A stretch of DNA of 64,000 bases from Methylobacterium sp. SyP6R. GTDB taxonomy: Bacteria > Pseudomonadota > Alphaproteobacteria > Rhizobiales > Beijerinckiaceae. Of this stretch, positions 26,050-33,495 are shown in pieces. Numbering within the stretch: position 1 is the stretch's first letter; each line of letters begins with the position of its first letter. The DNA is taken from NCBI RefSeq assembly GCF_019216885.1, contig NZ_JAAQRC020000001.1:4467501-4531500 (forward strand). The letters run 5' to 3'. The position numbers were made by a program, and so were the translations under genes. The notes below the pieces were generated by a model. The model was not told the origin of the DNA. It ran no database searches and saw only the letters and a program-made list of their open reading frames with translations.

Positions 26050-28116
26050 TCAATCGCGCAGGGCGAGCACGGCCCCGAGCACGACGAGGCCGAAGATGAT
26101 GTCCCGCACCGCGTGGGGCAGCATGGTGCCGGCGAGCAGCGTCGAGAGCGCGGTGAGCAGCAGCACGCCGCCGAGCATGCCGGGATAGCGGCCCCGCCCG
26201 CCGGTGATCAGGCTGCCGCCCACCACCACCGCGGCGATCGAGGGCAGCAGGTACTCGTCGCCCATGCCGAGGCTGGCCTGGCCGCTGAACGAGGCGAGCA
26301 GGATGCCGACGAGCGCCGCGCAGAAGCCCGACAGGGCGTAGACCCCGATGAGCGTGCCGCCGACGCCGACGCCGCTGAAGCGGGCGGCGAGCGGGCTGTT
26401 GCCGATGGCGTAGACCCGGCGTCCGAACACGGTGCGGCCGAGCAGGATCGCGGCGGCGAGCGCGAAGGCGAGGACGCCCCACACCACCGGCGTGGCGCCG
26501 AGGAACTGGCCCGTCATCACCCAGCGCATCCCCGGCGAGGCGAAGCCCGACGGGGTGCCGCCGCTATAGACGAGCGCCGCCCCCTGGAGGATGCCGTTCA
26601 TGGCGAGCGTCATCACGATCGGCGGCAGGCCGAACAGCACGATGCCGAGCCCGTTGACCGCGCCGAGCGCGGTCCCGAGGCCGAGGCCCAGCGGCACGGC
26701 CCACAAGGCCGCCTGGTCCGAGCCGCCGACGAGGCCCGCCACCACGATGCCGGTGAGCGAGATCATCCAGGGCAGGGACAGGTCGAGGCCGCCGGTCAGG
26801 ATCGCCGTGCCCTGGCCGAGCGCCAGGATCGCCAGGAAGGACGACAGCACGACCAGCGAGTTGAAGAAGCCCGGATTGGTCAGCGCGTTGCCGTTGACGA
26901 CTTGCGTCGCCACCAGCACCAGGACCAGGCCGACATAGGCGGGAAGCGTGTATTTCAGCGCCTCGCGATTCCGCACCAGCCAGCCGGAGGCGGCGGGCGC
27001 GTGGCTGCGGCGCGCCACCGGCGGCAGCACGAGCTTTGGACGGTGCGAGCGGTGGGCGGCGGCAAGCGTACCGTCCCGCCGGGCCTTGAGGGTGAGGAGC
27101 CCGAGCCGGAGGTAATCTGCCAGCGCCGAGTGCCGGCCGAGCGAGCCGCCGATGACGGCGAGGATCAGCAGCGTCCCTTCGGCCACCGACGAGTAGAAGG
27201 CCGGCACGTCGAGGGCGAGCAGGATGTTGACGGCGATCATCAGCGTGTAGGCGCCGATGATCGAGCCGATCGCGCCGCCGCGCCCGCCCCCCAGCACCGT
27301 TCCGCCGAGCGCCACCGCGGCGAAGATCTGGAGCAGCATGGAATTCCCGACCAGCGGATCCGCCGATCCGGTCTGCGCCGACACGAAGGCGCCCGCCGCG
27401 CCGTAGAAGGTTCCCGCCAGCACGTAGGCCCGGAAGGTGACGAAGCGGGTGTCGAGGCCCGAGGCGAAGGCCGCGTCCTCGTCGCTGCCAACGGCATAGA
27501 GACCGATGCCGAACCGCGTCGCCTTGACGAGGAGCCAGACCAAGGCCGCGCCCGCCACGACGAGCACCGGCGCCGGCAGAATTCCCGGGATCGCGTCGCC
27601 GGTGAAGAAGGCGACGAATTCGGGGGCGATGGTGCCGCCCGGCTTGTCGCTGACGAGAAGCGTCACGCCCTGGACGATGAACATCGTCGACAGCGTCACC
27701 ACGATTGGCTGCATCCGCACATAGGCGACGAAGACGCCGTTGAACGCCCCGACCACGGCGCCGATGCCGAGCGCGATCAGGCCGAACAGGACCTGCGAGC
27801 CGATGCTCGGTCCCATTCCGGTCCCGAGCACGACGTTGACCAGCGAGACCACGGCGCCGGCCGAGAGGTCGAACCCGCCGGTGAGCACCACGAAGGTCTG
27901 CCCGACCGCCGCCAGCGCCAGCGCCGCCCCGCCGGAAGAGACGAAGCTGAACTGGAAGTAGTTGAACCCCGAGATCGCCACGACGACCCCGAACAGGATC
28001 GCGAAGACGGTCAGCGCGATCAGCACGCCGCGGTGGCGCGCCAGGCCCGGCCGCCACGCGCCGGGGCGGGCGCCAGGCCGCCGAGGGGCGGCGGAGGTCG
28101 CGGCGAGGCTCGTCAT
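26050..28116 (-). CDS. Fused double permease of an RbsC-type sugar ABC transporter
   Basis: 688 residues, twice the usual 320-350. The first half (about 1-345) and the second half (about 385-688) are each complete BPD_transp_2 permeases: half one has LTGGFDLSAGAVVSLVNVVL and GGGRGGAIGSIIGAYTLMI, half two has LTGGLDLSLPWMISLTGIVV and GGRGRYPGMLGGVLLLTAL. The link is a basic stretch around KARRDGTLAAAHRSHRPKL. The two halves are clearly diverged, so this is an old fusion of two permease genes into one asymmetric dimer. No stop or frameshift interrupts it. The ATG overlaps the ATPase stop (ATGA). Partner of the ATPase and binding protein upstream. Confidence 0.88.
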   Translation of the reverse strand: MTSLAATSAAPRRPGARPGAWRPGLARHRGVLIALTVFAILFGVVVAISGFNYFQFSFVSSGGAALALAAVGQTFVVLTGGFDLSAGAVVSLVNVVLGTGMGPSIGSQVLFGLIALGIGAVVGAFNGVFVAYVRMQPIVVTLSTMFIVQGVTLLVSDKPGGTIAPEFVAFFTGDAIPGILPAPVLVVAGAALVWLLVKATRFGIGLYAVGSDEDAAFASGLDTRFVTFRAYVLAGTFYGAAGAFVSAQTGSADPLVGNSMLLQIFAAVALGGTVLGGGRGGAIGSIIGAYTLMIAVNILLALDVPAFYSSVAEGTLLILAVIGGSLGRHSALADYLRLGLLTLKARRDGTLAAAHRSHRPKLVLPPVARRSHAPAASGWLVRNREALKYTLPAYVGLVLVLVATQVVNGNALTNPGFFNSLVVLSSFLAILALGQGTAILTGGLDLSLPWMISLTGIVVAGLVGGSDQAALWAVPLGLGLGTALGAVNGLGIVLFGLPPIVMTLAMNGILQGAALVYSGGTPSGFASPGMRWVMTGQFLGATPVVWGVLAFALAAAILLGRTVFGRRVYAIGNSPLAARFSGVGVGGTLIGVYALSGFCAALVGILLASFSGQASLGMGDEYLLPSIAAVVVGGSLITGGRGRYPGMLGGVLLLTALSTLLAGTMLPHAVRDIIFGLVVLGAVLALRD

Positions 28117-29654
28117 GCGTGCGCTCCGTGGCGCGCGGCGCCCCCGAGGGCCCCGCGCATGATCCGCTCTTCCTCGATCGCCTCGCCCTGCATCTCGTCG
28201 ACGACAGTCCCGCCATAGAGGACGAGGACCCGGTCGCACAGGTTCACCAGTTCGGTGATCTCGGTCGAGTAGAACAGAACCGCGCCGCCCGCCGCCGCGA
28301 AGTCGCGCATCAGGCCGTAGAGCTGGTGCTTGGTGCCGATGTCGATGCCGCGGGTCGGATCGAACATCAGCAGCACGCGGCCGCCGGTGATCAGCCACTT
28401 GGCGATGGCGATCTTCTGCTGGTTGCCGCCGCTGAACGCACCCGCCGGGGTGAAGATGGCGCGCGGATGGATATCGACCTGTTCGAGCGCCGCCGCCACG
28501 TCCCGGCGCTCGGCCGCCCGGTCGACGAACCCGAAACGGGCATAGCGGTCGATCACCGGCAGCGAGACGTTGAAGCGGCCGTCCCGCTTCAGGAACAGGC
28601 CCTCGGTCTTGCGCTCCTCCGGCACCAGGGCGAGGCCGATCTCCGGCCGGATCGCGTCCTGCGGCGAGCGCAGGGTGATCGGTCGGCCATCGACCGACAG
28701 GGTGCCTTCGGTGAGCGGGACCAGGCCGAAACAGGCGTGGAAGAGGTCCTGCTGGCCCATGCCCTGGAGACCGGCGATGCCCAGGATCTCGCCCGGCCAG
28801 AGCGAGAAGGCGGCTTGGCGCAGCTTGCCGCCGGTGCTCAGGCCCTCCCCGCTCAGGACCGGGACGGCCCCCGCCGGGCGGGGCGCCGGCACCGGCTTTG
28901 GCGGGAAGGTGGCCTCGAGCGAGCGCCCGATGATCATCCGGATCACCGTGTCGTCGTCGACCTCGCCCACCCGGGCGGTGCCGGCCTCCTTGCCGTTGCG
29001 CAGGACGGTGAGGCGGTCGCAGAACAGGCGCACCTCGGCCATGCGGTGCGAGATGAAGATCGTCGTCACGCCCTCGGCCTTGAGCCGGGCGATGAGCCCG
29101 CCGAGCCAGTCGATGTCGCCGCCCGAGAGTGCCGAGGTCGGCTCGTCGAGGAGGAGGATGCGCGGTGTCCGATACACCGCCCGGGCGATCTCGATCTTCT
29201 GGCGCTGCGGCAGGTCGAGGGCGCGCACCTCCGCCCGGGTGTCGATGTCCGACAGCCCGATCCGGTCGAGATGGGCGCGGATCGCCGCCTCGCCCTCGCG
29301 CCGGCGCAGCAGGCCCCACCTTCCGCGGGGGGCGTAGGGCATCAGCATGGTCTCGGCGACCGTGAGATCCGGCACCAGGCTGATCTCCTGGAACGCGGTC
29401 TGGATGCCGAGCCGGTGGGCGTCCGACGGGCACGCCATCGCGGCCGGCGCGCCGAAGACCCGGATCTCGCCGGAACTGGGCCGGATCAGGCCCGAGAGCA
29501 GCTTGACGGTGGTGGACTTGCCGGCGCCGTTCTCGCCGAGCAGCGCGTGGACCTCGCCGGCCGCGACGCGGATCGTGGCGCCGCCGAGCGCCACGGTCGC
29601 CCCGTAGGTCTTGACGATGGACTCGAGCGTGAGCGCGTCGACGCTGTCGGTCAT
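28113..29654 (-). CDS. Sugar ABC transporter ATP-binding protein (tandem RbsA/MglA type)
   Basis: 513 residues with two ABC domains. Domain 1 has Walker A GENGAGKST (40-48), a degenerate signature LDLPQRQKIEIARA and Walker B LLLDEPTSALSG. Domain 2 has the usual degenerate Walker A GLQGMGQQDLF, signature FSGGNQQKIAIAKWL and Walker B LLMFDPTRGIDIG. This is the standard CUT2-type ATPase that energises ribose/galactose-family uptake. The start at 29654 is chosen because MTDSVDALTLESIVKTYG begins the first domain; the frame is open further upstream. It overlaps the permease gene by four bases and follows the binding-protein gene after 154 bp that hold a hairpin. Confidence 0.9.
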   Translation of the reverse strand: MTDSVDALTLESIVKTYGATVALGGATIRVAAGEVHALLGENGAGKSTTVKLLSGLIRPSSGEIRVFGAPAAMACPSDAHRLGIQTAFQEISLVPDLTVAETMLMPYAPRGRWGLLRRREGEAAIRAHLDRIGLSDIDTRAEVRALDLPQRQKIEIARAVYRTPRILLLDEPTSALSGGDIDWLGGLIARLKAEGVTTIFISHRMAEVRLFCDRLTVLRNGKEAGTARVGEVDDDTVIRMIIGRSLEATFPPKPVPAPRPAGAVPVLSGEGLSTGGKLRQAAFSLWPGEILGIAGLQGMGQQDLFHACFGLVPLTEGTLSVDGRPITLRSPQDAIRPEIGLALVPEERKTEGLFLKRDGRFNVSLPVIDRYARFGFVDRAAERRDVAAALEQVDIHPRAIFTPAGAFSGGNQQKIAIAKWLITGGRVLLMFDPTRGIDIGTKHQLYGLMRDFAAAGGAVLFYSTEITELVNLCDRVLVLYGGTVVDEMQGEAIEEERIMRGALGGAARHGAHA

Positions 29655-29724
29655 GTCGGGTTCTCGATGGGGCGAACGGTAAGGGTTCCGCCAGGCGCGC
29701 TCGAATAAGGGTCGAGCACTTCCC

Positions 29725-29746
29725 CCCTCCCCCACTCGGGAGAGGG
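29725..29746 (-). terminator. Hairpin in the binding-protein/ATPase gap
   Basis: Read on the transcribed strand, CCCTCTCCC-GAGT-GGGGGAGGG makes a nine-bp stem with one G-U pair. Hairpins at this place in binding-protein-first operons often protect upstream mRNA or reduce read-through, which would raise the binding protein above the membrane parts. Function is inferred from position. Confidence 0.45.
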
Positions 29747-29808
29747 AATCCCGCGCTTGACCGGACGTGACGTAGATCAAGGAGAAGCCGCGGGTGGGCG
29801 CCTTGCAC

Positions 29809-30945
29809 TCACTGCCCCTTCTCGGGCTCCGCGTTCAGCGCCGCCTTGAGCCCGACCTCGGGGGTCTTGTCCGAGAAGATCGAGGCGAACCAGCCGGGAT
29901 TCGGCACCGACGAGGGCTGGAAGGCGTTGCAGCCCTCCGCCATCTCCTGCCACGAGCCGGTCTTGCAGAGCTTCACGGTCTCGTTCGTCACCACCGGCAG
30001 CGGCAGGATCGTGTCGCGCGCCACCTCCTTGCCGTCGAGCTTGGCGAGGACGAGCTTGAGGGCGTAGGCGCCCGAATAGGGCGGCGAGGCGTAGGAGATG
30101 CGCGGCGCGCCCATCGGCGCGTAGGCGCCGTTGGCGCCCTCCACCGCGGTGCCCTTCGGCAGCATCTGGATCCGGCCGCCATTCGAGCCCTCGCCCGCGC
30201 AGGGCTTGAGCTTGTCGGCGGGGATCCCGGCCTCGAGCTGCATCTGGTTGGCGGTGAAGCAGCCGACCTGCATCCACAGCCCGTCGATCTTGTCCCAGCC
30301 CTGGGTCGCCAGGATCTTGGAGAGCTCGGTCCGGGCGACCGCCTGGCTCCACATGCCGGGCGCCTCGGCCACGATCTTGAGGCCCGGGTGCTTGGCGAAC
30401 ACCGCCTTGGCGGCCTCGGTCCGGCCGCTATCGATCGAGGTCCCGGGCACGCCGGTGATCGCCACGATGGTGCCCTTGCCGCCGAGCTTGGCCGCCAGCC
30501 ACTCGGCGGTGACCCGTCCGGCCTCGGCCTGGTCGATATGGACGTTGTGGGCGCAAGGCTCGGTGATCTCGCCGTCATAGGCGATCACCATCACGCCCTT
30601 GGAACAGGCGTTCTTGACGACCTGGTTGAGGGCAGTGGGCGAGATCGGGAACACCACGATCGCCTTGGCGCCGGCCTGGACCATGGCGTTGATCTGCTGG
30701 ATCTGCTTCTGGGCGCTGGGGCCGGCGACCTGGACCTGGAGGTCGATCTTCGCCGCGACGGCCGGGCTTGCCGCCATCGCCTTGATCATGTTGGCGGCCT
30801 CGGCCTGCCAGTCGTTCCCGATATAGCTCATGCTCAGGAAGACTTTCGCCTTCTCTTGCGCCTTCTCCTGGGCGGAGGCCGCGCCGGCCCACCCGGCCGT
30901 CAGGCAGAGGGCGGCCATCCCGGCCGAGATCAGCGTCCTGGTCAT
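29809..30945 (-). CDS. Sugar ABC transporter substrate-binding protein (periplasmic-binding family 4, RbsB-like)
   Basis: 378 residues. Signal peptide MTRTLISAGMAALCLTAGWAG to AASAQ, with GGAGGGGAC before the ATG at 30945. The mature protein has QVQVAGPSAQKQIQQINAMV, AGAKAIVVFPISPTALNQVV and VMVIAYDGEITEPCAHNVHI, the pattern of pentose/hexose-binding proteins, plus IVAITGVPGTSIDSGRTEAA at the hinge. Cysteines (ACSKG, EPCAH, GCFTAN, KPCAGEG, KLCKTG, EGCNAF) are numerous for the family and may form three disulfides. First gene of the importer operon, divergent from the GntR regulator. Ligand unknown. Confidence 0.88.
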   Translation of the reverse strand: MTRTLISAGMAALCLTAGWAGAASAQEKAQEKAKVFLSMSYIGNDWQAEAANMIKAMAASPAVAAKIDLQVQVAGPSAQKQIQQINAMVQAGAKAIVVFPISPTALNQVVKNACSKGVMVIAYDGEITEPCAHNVHIDQAEAGRVTAEWLAAKLGGKGTIVAITGVPGTSIDSGRTEAAKAVFAKHPGLKIVAEAPGMWSQAVARTELSKILATQGWDKIDGLWMQVGCFTANQMQLEAGIPADKLKPCAGEGSNGGRIQMLPKGTAVEGANGAYAPMGAPRISYASPPYSGAYALKLVLAKLDGKEVARDTILPLPVVTNETVKLCKTGSWQEMAEGCNAFQPSSVPNPGWFASIFSDKTPEVGLKAALNAEPEKGQ

Positions 30946-30989
30946 CTGAGGTCCCCTCCCGGGCGATTCTCGAGCGCTTTGCGCCTTTT

Positions 30990-30999
30990 TTTGATCAAA
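30990..30999. promoter_or_regulatory. Palindrome TTTGATCAAA in the divergent promoter region
   Basis: A perfect 10-bp dyad, extended by a second GATCA two bases on (TTGATCAAAGATCA), sits 45 bases from the binding-protein start and 96 from the GntR start. Position and symmetry suit a GntR/FadR-family operator controlling both directions; binding is inferred. Confidence 0.4.
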
Positions 31000-31094
31000 G
31001 ATCACACATCGAAAACCGCCACAAGGCCTTTGTTCGGGCGGCGGCCTTGGCTAAGGTCGCGGCGTCACCCACCCGAGACCGAGCCGGATCCGAC

Positions 31095-31832
31095 ATGGCG
31101 CCCGTGCGTGCGCACCAAGAGCTGCCGTATTCGCCCGTGTCGCGGGCGACGATCCAGGATCACGTCTATCTGCGGATGCGGGAAATGATCCTGACCGGCG
31201 GGATCGAGCCCGGCCGCACGGTGACGGTGCAGAGCCTGGCTGAAGCCTTCGGCGTCAGCGCCATGCCGGTGCGCGAGGCGATGCACCGGCTGGTCGCCGA
31301 GAAGGCGCTCACCAACGTCGCCGGGCGCTCGGTCGGCATCCCGTTCCTGTCGCCGGAGCGCCTGGACGACCTCCAGCGCGTGCGGATCGAGGTCGAGGGC
31401 ACGGCGATCGGATGGGCCGCCGAGAGCATGCCGCCCGAGGCTTTGCCCGTGCTGGACGGCCTCATCGCGGAGATGGAGGAGGCCAAGGACCGGGGCGACC
31501 GCGCCCGCTACGTCCCGGCGAACCGGGCCTTCCACTTCGCGATCTACCGGGCCTCGGGCTCGGAGGCGCTCCTGTCGATCATCGAGTCACTGTGGTTGCA
31601 GATCGGCCCGTTCTTCAACCTGCTGGGCGCAAGCGACGCCTGGGGCGCGTCGAACGACCACCACCGGGTGATGCGCGCGGCCATCGCCGCGCGCGACCCC
31701 GCGACGGCGCGCGCGGCCCTGCGGCGGGACATTGACGATGCCGCCGTGATGCTGCGCCGGGTGCTGAGCGAGGAGGCGGCGCCGGCGCCGCGGGCAAGAC
31801 GCCGGAAGGTGGTGGTGATGGGGACGGCGTGA
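31095..31832 (+). CDS. GntR family regulator, FCD (FadR C-terminal) subfamily
   Basis: 245 residues from the ATG at 31095 (a TTG 16 codons earlier is open). The winged helix is IQDHVYLRMREMILTGGIEP, VTVQSLAEAFGVSAMPVREA, MHRLVAEKALTNV. The FCD domain has the metal-site pattern NRAFHFAIYRASG with Asn in the usual Asp position, and later DHHRVMRAAI; the final His of the family site reads as Asp (RRDIDDA). FCD proteins sense small organic acids and repress catabolic operons. It is divergent from the sugar importer across 149 bp and is the obvious local regulator. Confidence 0.85.
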   Translation: MAPVRAHQELPYSPVSRATIQDHVYLRMREMILTGGIEPGRTVTVQSLAEAFGVSAMPVREAMHRLVAEKALTNVAGRSVGIPFLSPERLDDLQRVRIEVEGTAIGWAAESMPPEALPVLDGLIAEMEEAKDRGDRARYVPANRAFHFAIYRASGSEALLSIIESLWLQIGPFFNLLGASDAWGASNDHHRVMRAAIAARDPATARAALRRDIDDAAVMLRRVLSEEAAPAPRARRRKVVVMGTA

Positions 31833-32382
31833 GCGGCGGATTGGTCGAGCTGGGATCGGCGGCGTCGCCAAGCACGCCCTTATCGACCTCCCACACCGCC
31901 GTGCCGTTCCAACATCGGTCAGAGCCTATTCGATGAGATCATCGAGAATTGACATCATCTATCTCATCCCGAAATGAAGCTTGCCAAGAAACCGGGATTC
32001 AAAAAAAGCTTTCGGTGAGGGACGAGACCGGCTCCCTTCCCCAGTAAAGCGCACGCTCGAACCCTCCCCCCTCTGCGGGGGAGGGTGCCCCACGGAGTGG
32101 GGCGGGAGAGGGGAACCACGCTTCCAGATAAGGCAGAGCCGTTCTGAAGGGCGCTCCCTAGATCAGCGTCGCGCTGCCCCTCTCCCGGCCGCTGCTGACG
32201 CAGGGTCCACCCTCCCCCGCAGAGGGGGGAGGTTTCGCGCGCACTGCTTCTTGATGATCTCGGCCCGAGCAAACCCTGCAAAACAGACAAGCCAAAATCG
32301 CATCGCTTCTGAAGATTGTTTCGAACGGACTCTCACGCGAATAGGCTGTTTTAAATATCTCCGACCGCACGACCGGCCCCAC
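31833..32382. other. 550-bp gap between the GntR gene and the old yellow enzyme gene
   Basis: Both flanking genes converge on it. It contains the family D repeat and otherwise no credible gene or RNA. Confidence 0.55.
32062..32232 (+). repeat. Palindromic intergenic repeat, family D, copy 2 (171 bp)
   Basis: Inverted relative to the copy at 24729-24900. Its ends are near-perfect inverted repeats of about 23 bp (CCCTCCCCCCTCTGCGGGGG and its complement), each able to fold on itself. Internal stem GCCCCAC/GTGGGGC is the same as in copy 1. With copy 1 it brackets the lactonase/importer/GntR block. Confidence 0.85.
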
Positions 32383-33459
32383 TCACCCCGCCGCCGGATA
32401 ATCCACATACCCCTTCGCCCCACCCGCATACCACGTCTCGGCATCATCGGCGGAGAGTGGCAGACCCTCGGCGATCCGCCGCGGCAGGTCGGGATTGGCG
32501 ATGAACGGGCGCCCGAACGCGATCGCGTCGGCCGCGCCGGCATCGAGGGCGGCCTGGCCTCGCGCCCCGTCATAGTCGGAATTGAGCACGAAGGCGCCCT
32601 GGAACGCCGCGCGCATCCGCGGCGCCACCGGCGGGCGCTCGGCCTTGCCGTTGGTGCCCTCATAGCCCGGCTCGCGCACCTCCAGGAAGGCGATGCCGAT
32701 CGCGGAGAGCGCCGCCGAGGCCGCCTCGAACAGCGGCTCGGGGTTGCTGTCGTTCACCCCCTGGCGCTCCTCGTTCGGCGACAGGCGCACGCCGGTGCGC
32801 TCAGGCCCGACGATCTCGGCCACCGCCGCCACGACCTCGCGCAGGAACCGGATCCGGTTCTCGATCGAACCGCCGTAGCGGTCGGTGCGGAAATTGGCGT
32901 TGTCGCGCAGGAACTGGTCGATGAGGTAGCCGTTCGCGGCGTGGATCTGCACCCCGTCGAAGCCGGCCTCCAGCGCGTGGCGGGCCGCCTGCCGGTAATC
33001 GTCGAGGACGGCGCGGATATCCTCCTCGGTCATGGCGCGGGCCTCGACATGGGGCGCCTTGCCCTCGTAGGTCCGCGCCAGGCCCGGCATCGTGGTCGCC
33101 GAGGAGGAGACCGGCTGGCCGCGCCCGGGCAGGCTCGGATGCACCACCCGTCCCATGTGCCAGAGCTGCGACACGATCAGCCCGCCCGCCTCGTGCACGG
33201 CGGCGGTGACCGGGCGCCAGGCCTCGACCTGCTCAAGGTTCCAGATGCCCGGCGCGTAGGGCCAGCCGAGACCCTGCGGGCTGATCCCGGTCGCCTCCGA
33301 GATGATGAGGCCGGACGATGCCCGCTGAGCGTAGTATTCGACCATCATCCCGGTCGGCACGTGGTCGCGGGTGGCTCGCGCCCGGGTGAGCGGCGCCATG
33401 AAGACCCGGTTCTGCGCATCGAGCGCGCCGAGCCGGATCGGGTCGAGGAGACGGGGCAT
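32383..33459 (-). CDS. Alkene reductase, old yellow enzyme family (NemA-like)
   Basis: 358 residues, an FMN-binding TIM barrel. MPRLLDPIRLGALDAQNRVF and APLTRARATRDHVPTGMMVE give the N-terminal FMN region; GFDGVQIHAANGYLIDQFLR holds the His-Asn pair that binds the substrate carbonyl or nitro group; DRYGGSIENRIRFLREVV and GAADAIAFGRPFIANPDLP complete the FMN-phosphate site. It reduces activated C=C bonds and nitro compounds with NAD(P)H in the cytoplasm. GGAG lies before the ATG. The TetR/NemR regulator often beside such genes is absent. The next gene upstream on the strand is a secreted phosphatase 36 bp away, possibly co-transcribed. Confidence 0.9.
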   Translation of the reverse strand: MPRLLDPIRLGALDAQNRVFMAPLTRARATRDHVPTGMMVEYYAQRASSGLIISEATGISPQGLGWPYAPGIWNLEQVEAWRPVTAAVHEAGGLIVSQLWHMGRVVHPSLPGRGQPVSSSATTMPGLARTYEGKAPHVEARAMTEEDIRAVLDDYRQAARHALEAGFDGVQIHAANGYLIDQFLRDNANFRTDRYGGSIENRIRFLREVVAAVAEIVGPERTGVRLSPNEERQGVNDSNPEPLFEAASAALSAIGIAFLEVREPGYEGTNGKAERPPVAPRMRAAFQGAFVLNSDYDGARGQAALDAGAADAIAFGRPFIANPDLPRRIAEGLPLSADDAETWYAGGAKGYVDYPAAG

Positions 33460-33495
33460 CGGGAACTCCGCTGCGTGGGAGAGGGCCTGTCGTGG

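Noticed and set aside
26050..29808. A continuous open frame of over 1200 codons covering both permease and ATPase regions
   Set aside because: Only the part from 28116 down encodes permease; the rest lies antisense-like or out of frame over the ATPase gene, whose own frame has all ABC motifs. The permease ATG overlaps the ATPase stop as expected in an operon.
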